From an uncultured Flammeovirgaceae bacterium (GTDB lineage: Bacteria > Bacteroidota > Bacteroidia > Cytophagales > Cyclobacteriaceae): a DNA stretch of 64,000 bases. The notes beneath the pieces are model-generated. The model made no database searches. It saw only the letters and a program-made list of their open reading frames with translations, and was not told the DNA's origin. The DNA lies in NCBI GenBank assembly GCA_913045135.1, contig CAJWQD010000003.1, forward strand, positions 1 through 64,000. The letters run 5' to 3'. The position numbers and the translations under genes were made by a program. This document shows, piece after piece, positions 45,701 through 54,254 of this stretch; position 1 is the first letter of the stretch, and the number at the start of each line of letters is the position of its first letter.

Positions 45701-47080
45701 TTCGTAGGCATGTATCGGAGCAACACTATTGATTCTATTTCCGTCACCAAAATCCCATAAATACTGATTGGCGGGAGGATCCACCAAAGGGAAAAACTTA
45801 GTAGATAGATCTTGACAGCTGTCTAAGTAGGTAAAGTCTAAAGAAGTAAATTCTTCAAAAGTACTTGGTGCAAATTCGGGAAACTGAGTACCTTGAAAAT
45901 CAGTTGCTAAAAAATCATTTTCGTAGACAATTAAATCATAATTATCATCTATATTTTTTAGTCGCTTTACTAAATAAGGCCCTGCCTCTTCTTCTTGAAC
46001 GAGGTGGTAGATGTTACCATCAATTGCTCTTTTGAGACCATAACTTCGGTAAATGGGCTCTGATAGAATTGATCGAATTAGACTTGCACTATCGGTCAAA
46101 TTAATTTGATAGAGATTGCCTGATATTTCATCTATCGAACCATATCGTGAAAGAAATAATTTGTCACCATCATTAGACCATTCAACATCATAAATACCTT
46201 GATTTGCATCATCAGGGAATCCTGAATTTAAAATTTGACTATTAAAACTTAATACTCCAGAAGTATCATTAAAGTTCATAAGCATTACGTTTCTTGAGGC
46301 TGTTTTGGGAGCGACTGCAAGGATAGAATAAGCTGGGTTCATTGATATATTGGCAGCCTCAAATTCTCGAATATCAGTACTAAAGGGATAGAGAGTACTG
46401 GCAGGCTCAGGCGTAACACCATCATTGGTAATTTGGTAAACATAAAAAGTATGGGTACCTCTATTTTGGGCGATCAACCAACTTATGCTCGCATCAAAAG
46501 TGCTTTGCACTATAGTCATCCCTTCAGCAGGACTGAAAAGGCCTACCGGATTATTGTTTGAAAGGACTTCGCCAAGAGGAGCATTAAGGGTTCCATTACC
46601 TTGCGCACTTAGATCTATGATACTGTATTGCAATTCATCTACATCAGAAATCCCACTTGCATTGGTGAAAACAATATATCGATCCGGATTCTCAGGTGAT
46701 GAACAGGCCAGGGCGGTTTGATTAATGGATGCATCACCGTTTAGATCAATAGCTCCTGACATGATTTCGCCAGAACCATCATAAATTCGAATACCATCGG
46801 TGTACATCATTAAGTTTCCCATAATTGAATGATTAATTACCGCAGGGCCGCCCAATCCAAAATCCTCGTTCATACGATTTTCTTCATACACATTGAAACC
46901 ATTTTTGTCAAATTGTAAGTTGGCAATAGATCGTCCAAAAAACCATTGTGTTTCATTCAATAATTGTCCATTTAAAGCGAATGAAAATATCACAAAACAG
47001 GAATAGATCAAAAATTTTCGGTAAATCGTAATGAAATTTATGAAGGATTTAATAATTAAGTGGTTCAACTGTGGATTCAA
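42770..47080 (-). CDS. Large T9SS-exported protein with PKD domains and gliding-type C-terminal domain
   Basis: 1436 residues. The signal is preceded by a long N-region (core KFLIYSCFVIFSFALNG, about 22-38). Two similar modules of about 350 residues, probably beta propellers, start near 43 (TQWFFGRSIANLQF) and 563 (NKWYFGETAGIEF); each is followed by a PKD or Ig-like domain (for example YLWDFGDGNRINSVAPIHAY near 440). Further beta domains fill about 1000-1345. The last ~90 residues (FAPNAFSPNGNSQNENFFV ... IYTRWGEQIYYSND ... WDGTYND ... ATYSYVIK) are the gliding-associated type B sorting domain (CHU_C). Exported by T9SS and surface-bound; its role is probably adhesion or gliding-related. It is divergent from a PorP/SprF gene, its likely partner. 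Confidence 0.88.
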   Translation of the reverse strand: MNPQLNHLIIKSFINFITIYRKFLIYSCFVIFSFALNGQLLNETQWFFGRSIANLQFDKNGFNVYEENRMNEDFGLGGPAVINHSIMGNLMMYTDGIRIYDGSGEIMSGAIDLNGDASINQTALACSSPENPDRYIVFTNASGISDVDELQYSIIDLSAQGNGTLNAPLGEVLSNNNPVGLFSPAEGMTIVQSTFDASISWLIAQNRGTHTFYVYQITNDGVTPEPASTLYPFSTDIREFEAANISMNPAYSILAVAPKTASRNVMLMNFNDTSGVLSFNSQILNSGFPDDANQGIYDVEWSNDGDKLFLSRYGSIDEISGNLYQINLTDSASLIRSILSEPIYRSYGLKRAIDGNIYHLVQEEEAGPYLVKRLKNIDDNYDLIVYENDFLATDFQGTQFPEFAPSTFEEFTSLDFTYLDSCQDLSTKFFPLVDPPANQYLWDFGDGNRINSVAPIHAYESSSSYNVTLYAELNGKIQSVTKSINIVAEEMEMNLIADTTICDNEILTLDPNTQEGISYQWSTGETSSTIDIDTAGIYWVEITGASGCTKYAESSVTEYGAQRQIQNKWYFGETAGIEFTEGPVPINDENQMNSLEGCATIDDAQGNLMFYTNGKTIWNRLHKIMPFLSDSLQSLSGDSTSSQGTLIIPFMNDVTMFYVFTVGEVGANGTNFPMTYAVVDMKKDSARGAVVLSNLPLFDQSIEKITSSGFSLNTWLITHEFGNNSFRANLIDDEGIKATVYTPIGSIIEAQHPEYASGYMTFNSGAQLFSNTIPGLNTLEIFDFDNQTGNFKNVRQIETGSTDNLYGVAFSSDGSKVYTSSVSELIQFNLDSLGTEDEIIHITSSKYDDYITEGIHGALQRGPNSIIYLAIDQGQSVGTISNPSLEGAAANFNAKGFDLLGHTSRKGLPSFVQNLGSSFQNPATSYVNACFGLTTQFYASGSSALDEYFWVFYDSLSQTDTLYATNEQTTEYEYGAAGFQYFTLNITNRCGFDSLITDTLEVYSLPVNPNLTESASICTGSLELAAWNEDRIDYNYYWSSGDTSRIIEIFDPITLNLAIINDDGCSSDTLEIFIGDGRPDIDLGIDQQYCQFDSAPDLNSYISDLNTQQWTINGEARDTTSTQTISTEISGIFEYVIYAKEDDTFGGCSNTDTVLISIQAAPKVSSIYTPPSNCGTDDAVLSFLISSEGSYRYDFEGTNISTFGSIDGPDTISVSGGLSAGVYNYKITNLVSNCILENPIIIEDEVLFSLSANNLPDCDIDANLSLTVSGVTLPSAVNVFISDTNYDTVYTENNLYVPISITPELDSGFYYVTVEEIGDDGPCIQSDTVLITPLIAGINDCSPEIFAPNAFSPNGNSQNENFFVYPNLFIDQFEIFIYTRWGEQIYYSNDKNFSWDGTYNDQIMGPATYSYVIKFTHIEKPNLGIQTQYGSISLIR

Positions 47081-47202
47081 ATATTTAAATTTACTGCAAA
47101 ATACTATGCTTTATATAACGTTTCAGCAGTAGTATAAATTATTATGTCAAATTTATCCTTTGTAATTGTTTTTTTAACTTTTAATCTGGTTTAATCCTTA
47201 TC

Positions 47203-48228
47203 ATGGGGCTGAGAAGTTTATTTTTTTTCTTGTTTCTGGTTTATCTAAATTGTTTGATAGCTCAGGATACGCAGTTCTCTCAATATTATTCAAATCCTAT
47301 GTTTTTGAATCCAGGTTTGGTAGGAATCAATCAGCAGGGTAGTGCAGGGATCAATTATCGCAACCAATGGCCATCAATTAATGCTAATTTTGAAAGCTAT
47401 TCTTTCTACTCTTATTATAATTTCGATGATGTTAGTAGTAGTTTGGGCCTTATTTTAAATTCAGATAGAGAAGGAATGGTAGGGTTAAATGCCCGAAGTG
47501 TAGCCCTTCAGTATGCCTACCAAGTTCGATTAAATTATAACTGGACTTTTAGACCAGGGGTAGAGGTAGGCTACGTTTGGAAAGATATTAATTTTAATCG
47601 GTTGACTTTTGGAGATCAATTTGATGATACGGGTTTGATTTCTAACCAAACAATTGAATCTTTCAATACAGGATTGAGTGTTGATTTTATGGATTTGGCG
47701 TTTGGGGGTATTATTTTCAATGAAAAAGCTTGGTTGGGTACTTCTTTTCATCATATTACCGAGCCGAATCAATCTATTACGGGAGATGAGAGTCCTTTGA
47801 GAATTCGATTTTCATTACATGGCGGTTATAAAATAAATTTCGATCAAATTAATCCTAGATGGGCTTCAAAAGATGGTAAAGAGAGAAGTATGACACCCAC
47901 TTTTAATTTTAAAGATCAGCACGATTTTACTCAACTTGATGTTGGAATGAGTTTAATGTTGGAGCCGCTCATGTTTGGACTTTGGTATCGCGGTTTCCCT
48001 AGTGAAGATTTCTCTGGAATTGGAGCGAGTGATATTATATTGCTATTTGGTGTTAAAATAGGCCCCACCCTGGTGGGTTATAGTTATGATTTCACCTTAT
48101 CAGATTTAGGGTTTAGTAGTGGAGGTGCACACGAGCTCTCTATGAGTTATTCATTTGATTTAAGAGATTCTAGAAAACCTCCACGTGGAACACGCGATGT
48201 AAAATGTCCAGTACCGTTTATCTTTTAG
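47203..48228 (+). CDS. PorP/SprF-family type IX secretion outer membrane protein
   Basis: 341 residues. Signal peptide 1-20 (ending CLIAQ), then the family hallmark DTQFSQYYSNPMFLNPGLVGINQQG and a 14-stranded-like beta barrel with many alternate aromatic residues (ALQYAYQVRLNYNWTFRPGVEVGY, VGYSYDFTLSDLGFSSGGAHELSMSYSF). These proteins attach or transport T9SS cargo carrying type B C-terminal domains and are usually encoded beside it. Here the neighbour is the 1436-residue type B protein, starting 122 bases away on the opposite strand. Confidence 0.93.
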   Translation: MGLRSLFFFLFLVYLNCLIAQDTQFSQYYSNPMFLNPGLVGINQQGSAGINYRNQWPSINANFESYSFYSYYNFDDVSSSLGLILNSDREGMVGLNARSVALQYAYQVRLNYNWTFRPGVEVGYVWKDINFNRLTFGDQFDDTGLISNQTIESFNTGLSVDFMDLAFGGIIFNEKAWLGTSFHHITEPNQSITGDESPLRIRFSLHGGYKINFDQINPRWASKDGKERSMTPTFNFKDQHDFTQLDVGMSLMLEPLMFGLWYRGFPSEDFSGIGASDIILLFGVKIGPTLVGYSYDFTLSDLGFSSGGAHELSMSYSFDLRDSRKPPRGTRDVKCPVPFIF

Positions 48229-48287
48229 ACTTGATATGTGAAAAAAAAGACATTGGTTAAATTGATAATTTTTTAGAAAGTATTTTT

Positions 48288-49556
48288 ATGAGTGAAAAAG
48301 TAATAGCTATTCTTGTTATAGGAATCTTGATTTTTGATTTCCTGTTGGATTTATTATTAAGCTTTTTAAATGAAAAAAGTTCTAAGAATCCCATTCCAAG
48401 TGAATTGAGTGGAATTTACGATGATGAGAAATATCAAAAATCTCAGGATTATCAAAATACCACAGGTCGTTTAGCGAAAATTTCGAGAACGCTGTTATTA
48501 ATTTTAATGGTAGCTGCTATATGTTTTGGATGGTTTGGATTTTTAGACGATTGGGTTCGGAGTTTAAGCTCTATGGCACCTGTCACGCCTTTGATTTTCT
48601 TTGCTATTTTATTTTTGATTTCGGATTTGATGGGCACTCCCTTTTCACTCTACCAAAATTTTATCATTGAAGCTCGTTTCGGGTTTAATAAAATGACTTT
48701 GAAAACTTATTTTGTAGATAAACTCAAGGGTTATCTTTTGACGGCTTTTTTAGGAGGCGGTTTGCTATTGGTTTTTGTTTGGATGGTTGAAGTGATAGGA
48801 GCTGATTTTTGGTGGTATTTTTGGATCGTAATTACGATTTTTCTGTTGGCTTTAAATATCTTTTATACCTCTTTATTACTTCCATTATTCAATAAATTAG
48901 TCCCTTTAGAGGAGGGTGAATTGAAAACATCTATCGCTGACTTTGCTGAAAAAGTAGAATTTCCACTTACGCAAGTATTTGTAATAGATGGGTCGAGGCG
49001 ATCCAGTAAAGGCAATGCTTTTTTTTCCGGGTTATGGAAAAAGAAAAAAGTGGTTTTTTACGATACCTTGATTGATAAGCACAGTGTTGATGAACTTACT
49101 GCAGTCTTTGCTCATGAAGTAGGTCATTACAAAAAAAATCATATTTATATTGGTACTTTTATGTCTATTGTTCAAACTGGGTTGATGCTTTTTTTACTCT
49201 CAAAAATGATTTTTAATATTCAAGTAAGTTTTGCTATGGGTGGAGAGGTAACTGCCATCCATCTTAATATGCTTGCATTTGGGGTGTTATATAGCCCATT
49301 TTCAAGAATTCTTGGTGTCATCATGAACATAATCAGTCGTAAACATGAATATGAGGCAGACGCTTACGCTACCAAATATTTTGGTGCACAACCTTTGATC
49401 GATGGATTGAAAAAAATGAGTGGAGATCATTTATCCAATCTCACACCACATCCAGCTAATGTTTTTATTAATTACTCACATCCTACTGTTCTACAGAGAA
49501 TTAGGGCAATGAATTTATTGAATAAAAAGATTAATTCAGAAATTCAATTTCATTAG
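48288..49556 (+). CDS. M48-family membrane metalloprotease (Ste24/CAAX-type)
   Basis: 422 residues, inner membrane zinc protease. Membrane helices lie at about 5-22, 65-85, 95-115, 145-165, 170-195, 285-310 and 325-345. The zinc motif HEVGH is at 276-280 (VFAHEVGHYKKNH) with the third ligand in EYEADAYATKYFG; the intervening RRSSKGNAFFSG and the SHPTVLQRIRAMN C-terminus match Ste24 homologues. Bacterial members degrade misfolded or cleave small membrane proteins. Its last 26 bases overlap the end of gpsA on the other strand. Confidence 0.93.
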   Translation: MSEKVIAILVIGILIFDFLLDLLLSFLNEKSSKNPIPSELSGIYDDEKYQKSQDYQNTTGRLAKISRTLLLILMVAAICFGWFGFLDDWVRSLSSMAPVTPLIFFAILFLISDLMGTPFSLYQNFIIEARFGFNKMTLKTYFVDKLKGYLLTAFLGGGLLLVFVWMVEVIGADFWWYFWIVITIFLLALNIFYTSLLLPLFNKLVPLEEGELKTSIADFAEKVEFPLTQVFVIDGSRRSSKGNAFFSGLWKKKKVVFYDTLIDKHSVDELTAVFAHEVGHYKKNHIYIGTFMSIVQTGLMLFLLSKMIFNIQVSFAMGGEVTAIHLNMLAFGVLYSPFSRILGVIMNIISRKHEYEADAYATKYFGAQPLIDGLKKMSGDHLSNLTPHPANVFINYSHPTVLQRIRAMNLLNKKINSEIQFH

Positions 49557-50586
49557 TAAAGGGAAATTTCATCATATAAGCATGCGCTTCTTCAACTTTA
49601 ATCTTTTTATGCATAATTTTGAAAAGAGTTTCAGTAATTGGGATACGTATGAGATTACTTTTAGACCATTCATAGATGATTTCAATGGTTTTAATTCCTT
49701 CTGCAACTTCGAGCATTGAGTTAGTGATATCATTTAGTTTTTCCCCACTAGCTAACCGCAGACCTACAGTATAGTTTCTGCTGAGTTTACTTGAACAAGT
49801 TGCAATCAAATCACCAATACCTGCAAGACCTAAAAATGGTTCAACTTTTCCACCCATTTTTTTAGCAATTTCGACCATTTCGACCATACCTCTCGTGATA
49901 AATAAGGACTTGGCATTTTCACCTAACTTCATACCTTCAATAGTTCCAGCGCCAACTGCAATGATGTTTTTTAATATTCCGCAGAGCTCAGTACTCATTA
50001 AATCATTGCTACCAAAAATTAAAAATCGATCGCTTTTTAAGCATTTTCTACCCAATTCAATAACTTCATCAAATTCACTTGCAATTACAGAGGCTGCAGG
50101 CATTTTTGCGGCAATTTCTTTAGATAAATTAGGACCTGCAATACATCCTATTCTAACGACTGATGATTCTTGTCTTATAACCTCACTCATCGTGAAAATT
50201 TGACTGTCTGATTCTTTGAAAGGATTATGACTTTTTTTTGTCTTATCAAAATCAAATCCTTTTGTACCATGAATTAAGATATGATATGGTTTTAAATAGG
50301 GAGATAGATTTTTTATCACTTCCCTAAAATTTATTGAGGGAACGATTGGAAAAATCAGATTACATTTTTCGGTAAGAAGTGATAAATCTGTGATAATTTC
50401 AACGTTATCTGCAATTTTATGATATCCGTTTTTTCTGGTTTTGATCAGTTGCATAGATTTTTCTTTACTTCTGGCATAAAGAAGCACTTTATTACATTTT
50501 TCAGAAAGTAAATTAGCCAAAGCGGTACCAAAATTTCCCGTACCAATCACACCGACGGTTGCTTTATATATGTTTTTCAAGGCCAT
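49531..50586 (-). CDS. gpsA: NAD(P)-dependent glycerol-3-phosphate dehydrogenase
   Basis: 351 residues, cytoplasmic; reduces dihydroxyacetone phosphate to sn-glycerol-3-phosphate for phospholipid synthesis. The Rossmann motif GVIGTGNFGTALA is at about 13-25, HGTKGFD and GPNLSKEIAAKMP follow, catalytic Lys is in ILKNIIAVGAGTIEGMKLG and GLAGIGDLIATCSS is intact. Its start overlaps the end of the acyltransferase gene by 23 bases, so substrate-maker and user are coupled. The 3' end overlaps the M48 gene by 26 bases on the opposite strand. Confidence 0.95.
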   Translation of the reverse strand: MALKNIYKATVGVIGTGNFGTALANLLSEKCNKVLLYARSKEKSMQLIKTRKNGYHKIADNVEIITDLSLLTEKCNLIFPIVPSINFREVIKNLSPYLKPYHILIHGTKGFDFDKTKKSHNPFKESDSQIFTMSEVIRQESSVVRIGCIAGPNLSKEIAAKMPAASVIASEFDEVIELGRKCLKSDRFLIFGSNDLMSTELCGILKNIIAVGAGTIEGMKLGENAKSLFITRGMVEMVEIAKKMGGKVEPFLGLAGIGDLIATCSSKLSRNYTVGLRLASGEKLNDITNSMLEVAEGIKTIEIIYEWSKSNLIRIPITETLFKIMHKKIKVEEAHAYMMKFPFTNEIEFLN

Positions 50587-52228
50587 ACCCCTCTAGTCTG
50601 TTGTGGTAATAATATAGTGTACTTGCATTAAGTATCTGAATTTCATTTTTTATTTTTATTAAAGGTCTTTTTGCATGATACATTCCGACATTATTCAGCC
50701 CATAGATGATGGATTCATCTGCTGTACTTCTAAACTTCTCATTTACATCAATCTTACCTTGTTCATTGAGTAATAAAATAACACCTCTAAGTTTTTTGAA
50801 ATTCATCTTGAAAACTTCATAGTCTAAAGTAAGGTCCTCTTTGGATAGCCGCAAAATACTGTAAAGATCCAGTTTAGAATTTTTTCTTTCAAGCATTTTA
50901 AAGGCAGTATAGGCTACTAAATGGCTAGAATAAACTCGGTTAATCTTGTAGTATTCTTCAATAATTTTTTTAGAGAGAATTTGAACGTAGGTATGTTCTC
51001 GTTGTTTATCAACGTTAATTTTTCCACCGGAAAGAAAATAATCTTTGATGTCAATGATAGCTTCATTTTGGTCTAAACTTTCTCCCTGATCGTTGACATA
51101 ATTACCTAGAACATCAAGACCTCGTCCAATACTTACTGAAATATCAGATTTTTTCGTAAAAAATTTCATAAGGAAAGTCGTGATTTTTTTTGAATTACTA
51201 AAAGCATCTGATTCCCTGTAATACCTTTCTCTTCCTGTTCGTTTGAGATGCTCATTAATTAGAGAAGGGGCCTCAAGAGTAAATTGATAATTAATTACAA
51301 CAGGTACTATGAAAATCGGTTTAGCATCCTTAACATTGTCACTAATTAGGGCTCTTTGAGCCTCAATGGTAGTACCTAGCAACCCCAATTTTAATGAATT
51401 TTCGATTTGACCAGATCTACTTCTGGTACCTCCTGGAAAAAAAAGACTATGGCATCCCCACTCTAAAGCTCTTTTTGAATATTCTTTTACGGTCTCTAAA
51501 TAAATGGGATTTTTTTTTCTTCGATCAAGTTTATAAGCTCCTAAGCTATTCATAAAGTAGGCCAATATTTTAATATTGAATAGGTTAAGTCCTGCGCCAT
51601 ATATGAACGGTGGGAGTCCCAAAAACTGAATTACCCATCCAATGAGAATAGAATCTAGATTGCTAAAATGAGTTGGAACCAGAACAATAGTTCCTATTTT
51701 CGCTAGTTTCCTTAGCTGATCAGGTTCTCCAACTACATGAATTTGATCCTGTAAATCTAGTTGTCTACTGAATATTGATTTAATCCCTTTAACGCGTGCA
51801 GCATTGAGCAATCGAGCAAATCCAAAAGTGGTAATTCTTTTAGCAAACCGATATGATGACTTATTGAAACTACCGACTATTTCTTTACAATAGCGATCAA
51901 TGATTTCTTTTAATATTTCTTTTTCAACCGTTACTTTATCCTTACTTTCTTTGACAGATAGTTGTTTTTTCTGGATCTTCCTCCAAAAAGTCAAATCATC
52001 TTTTGGATCGACCCGCCATGGATTATTGATAACGCGTTGTTTCTCTCTGTAGATAGTCATTTCTAGTTCTTCATGGAGGGTTTTACGACCCTTACTTTGA
52101 ATTAGATTGTCAAAAACATGTTGACTTACCTCATCTAGAAAGGTTTTTTTATTTTGTGAAAAATTGACGATTGGCCAATCTTTTTTTCTTTTGAGTATAT
52201 CTTTATACCTAGGTCTTGATCGACTCAT
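50564..52228 (-). CDS. Glycerol-3-phosphate / lysophosphatidate acyltransferase (PlsB/PlsC-like)
   Basis: 554 residues. A PlsC-type acyltransferase core with HX4D motif HFSNLD near residue 187 (VLVPTHFSNLDSILIG), FIYGAGLNLFN and the phosphate-binding FFPGGTRSRSG; flanked by long helical regions on both sides. The length and the N-terminal helical domain recall PlsB-like enzymes found in Bacteroidota, so sn-1 acylation of glycerol-3-phosphate or a lysophospholipid is likely. It is followed by gpsA with a 23-base overlap, the enzyme that makes its presumed acceptor. The exact donor (acyl-ACP, CoA or phosphate) cannot be told. Confidence 0.85.
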   Translation of the reverse strand: MSRSRPRYKDILKRKKDWPIVNFSQNKKTFLDEVSQHVFDNLIQSKGRKTLHEELEMTIYREKQRVINNPWRVDPKDDLTFWRKIQKKQLSVKESKDKVTVEKEILKEIIDRYCKEIVGSFNKSSYRFAKRITTFGFARLLNAARVKGIKSIFSRQLDLQDQIHVVGEPDQLRKLAKIGTIVLVPTHFSNLDSILIGWVIQFLGLPPFIYGAGLNLFNIKILAYFMNSLGAYKLDRRKKNPIYLETVKEYSKRALEWGCHSLFFPGGTRSRSGQIENSLKLGLLGTTIEAQRALISDNVKDAKPIFIVPVVINYQFTLEAPSLINEHLKRTGRERYYRESDAFSNSKKITTFLMKFFTKKSDISVSIGRGLDVLGNYVNDQGESLDQNEAIIDIKDYFLSGGKINVDKQREHTYVQILSKKIIEEYYKINRVYSSHLVAYTAFKMLERKNSKLDLYSILRLSKEDLTLDYEVFKMNFKKLRGVILLLNEQGKIDVNEKFRSTADESIIYGLNNVGMYHAKRPLIKIKNEIQILNASTLYYYHNRLEGYGLEKHI

Positions 52229-52268
52229 TGAAACATAGTTAATTTCGTAAATATAAACATTTGGCTAT

Positions 52269-53156
52269 TTAATCAATGCTAAACTTCCCCTTTCCAACAA
52301 AGACGGCTTGTCCTCCAACTTTTACATTTTTCATAATCCCCTTTTCACTTTCAATTTCAATATAAATAGTGCTAGGTCTATTCATTTCAAAACCTTGCTC
52401 ACTAACCAATGGGCCTTTTTTTATACCATATTTAAACAAATAACAAGCCAAAGGGCCATTGGCAGAACCGGTTGCAGGATCTTCGACAATACCAATTTCT
52501 GGAGCAAACATGCGACCATGTAAGTCACCATTATGTAATAAGCCCTCTGGAGTAAATACATAAATACTATTATCTCTAAGTACATATTGAAGTTTTTCCC
52601 AGATTTGGATATTAAAAGTTAAATTTTGAATATTCTCTATGGTTCTTACCGGAATTATAATATAGGGTACGCCACAAGAAACTTCTTGTATAGGATAATC
52701 CATCAAGTCGGAAATTGTTAAGTTTAATAATTGAGCTATTTCCGCTCTGTTTTCGAAAATTCTCCCAAAAGATGGAGGCACTTGATACATTGTAGCTAAA
52801 AGAGGTCCTTTTTTTGACATTTTGATTTTAACTTCAATTGGACCAATTTTTTGCGCCAACGTAATTGTTATGTTTCTCTCTTTTTTTTGAAAATTTTGTG
52901 CTAAGAAATAAGCGGTTCCAATACTGGGATGGCCTGCGGTTGGAAGTTCTTTAACAGGGGTGAAAATACGCATAGGGTATAGGCCATTAGAGTTCTTGGG
53001 AAATAGAAATACGGTTTCTGATAAATTTAACTCCTGAGCAATATTTTGAAACATTTCAGGTGGAATTTCTGTTGCGTCTTCAAATATTGCTAACTGATTT
53101 CCTCCAAATTTCTTATCTGTAAATACATCTAAAAGATGATATGTAGCCTTTTTCAT
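52269..53156 (-). CDS. PhzF-family isomerase-like protein
   Basis: 295 residues, diaminopimelate-epimerase fold. It starts with YHLLDVFTDKKFGGNQLAIFED, has the catalytic Glu in QELNLSETVFLF (about 45), PTAGHPSIGTAYFLA near 75 and the second half-site motif DPATGSANGPLACYL near 225. In phenazine producers PhzF isomerises DHHA, but no other phz genes are here, so this is one of the many family members of unknown substrate. It lies just upstream of the acyltransferase gene (40 bases) on the same strand and is divergent from the prenyl synthase gene. Confidence 0.92.
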   Translation of the reverse strand: MKKATYHLLDVFTDKKFGGNQLAIFEDATEIPPEMFQNIAQELNLSETVFLFPKNSNGLYPMRIFTPVKELPTAGHPSIGTAYFLAQNFQKKERNITITLAQKIGPIEVKIKMSKKGPLLATMYQVPPSFGRIFENRAEIAQLLNLTISDLMDYPIQEVSCGVPYIIIPVRTIENIQNLTFNIQIWEKLQYVLRDNSIYVFTPEGLLHNGDLHGRMFAPEIGIVEDPATGSANGPLACYLFKYGIKKGPLVSEQGFEMNRPSTIYIEIESEKGIMKNVKVGGQAVFVGKGKFSID

Positions 53157-53246
53157 ACTAAATATTTAATATTCATGCAAATCTAATGAGGATCATTATA
53201 AGTGTCTATTTTAAATGCAAGTGAAGTAGTTTAATATTGTATTTAA

Positions 53247-54218
53247 ATGAACACACTCAAAAAAATACAAGCTCCTGTCAAACAGGAAATGAATGAATTT
53301 GAATTAAAATTCCGTCAGTCCATGAAAAGCAAGGTGATGTTACTAGATAAAATCATGAATTACATCATTAAGAGGAAGGGAAAGCAAATGCGTCCATTAT
53401 TTGTATTTCTTACTGCTGCTATAACAGGTAATATCAATGAAGCCACGCATCGGGGAGCTGCCTTGATCGAGCTTTTGCATACAGCCAGTTTGGTGCACGA
53501 TGATGTTGTAGATAATGCACATTATCGTCGTGGCTTCTTCTCAATTAATGCACTTTGGAAAAATAAAATAGCTGTTTTAGTAGGAGATTTTCTTTTGTCA
53601 AAAGGCCTCCTTCTTTCCTTGAAAAATGACGATTTTGAGCTGCTTCGTATTGTATCAAATGCTGTCCAACAAATGAGTGAGGGAGAATTGCTTCAGATGG
53701 AGAAGGCTAGGAAATTAGACATTACTGAGAATCTTTATTACGAAGTAATTAAACAAAAAACTGCTAGTTTAATTACTTCTTGTTGTCAAGTAGGTGCTAG
53801 TTCGGGTGGAGGAACGAAAGAAGACATTTCCAAAATGGGAGTTTTTGGTACTAAAGTGGGTATGGCATTTCAGATAAAAGATGATTTATTTGACTATGAA
53901 AACGCGGCAATTGGAAAGCCCACAGGTATTGATATTCGGGAAAGGAAGATGACTTTACCACTTATTTACGCACTTGAGCATAGCAGCTCTTCGGAGATTT
54001 CAATCATTAAGAAAATGATAAAGAATAGTGAAAAAAAATCTGCTAACGTGAAGAAAATTATTGATTTTGTGGTAGCAAAAGGGGGAATTGATTATGCAAC
54101 TGAAAGAATGAATAATTTTCTTTCAGAAGCCACTGCCATCCTTAAAACCTATCCAGATACAATTTACAGAAGTTCTCTAGAGCAGCTTCTCGCTTTTACA
54201 ATCGCTAGAAAAACGTAA
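53247..54218 (+). CDS. All-trans polyprenyl diphosphate synthase
   Basis: 323 residues, isoprenoid chain elongation to the side chain of menaquinone (probable). First Asp-rich motif DDVVD in LLHTASLVHDDVVDNAHYRRG (about 80), second DDLFD in MAFQIKDDLFDYEN (about 210); GKQMRPLFVFLTA near 47 binds diphosphate. The residues before the first motif (TASLVHDD) are small (Ala, Ser), in keeping with a long-chain product such as hepta- or octaprenyl. It is cytoplasmic and separated by 36 bases from the AddB-like gene. Confidence 0.92.
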   Translation: MNTLKKIQAPVKQEMNEFELKFRQSMKSKVMLLDKIMNYIIKRKGKQMRPLFVFLTAAITGNINEATHRGAALIELLHTASLVHDDVVDNAHYRRGFFSINALWKNKIAVLVGDFLLSKGLLLSLKNDDFELLRIVSNAVQQMSEGELLQMEKARKLDITENLYYEVIKQKTASLITSCCQVGASSGGGTKEDISKMGVFGTKVGMAFQIKDDLFDYENAAIGKPTGIDIRERKMTLPLIYALEHSSSSEISIIKKMIKNSEKKSANVKKIIDFVVAKGGIDYATERMNNFLSEATAILKTYPDTIYRSSLEQLLAFTIARKT

Positions 54219-54254
54219 AATTTATTTTTTTACCTAAACGGCACTTAATCTATC

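Noticed and set aside
52269-53156. Phenazine biosynthesis because of the PhzF family
   Set aside because: No other phz gene lies in the window; the family is broad and mostly not phenazine-linked.
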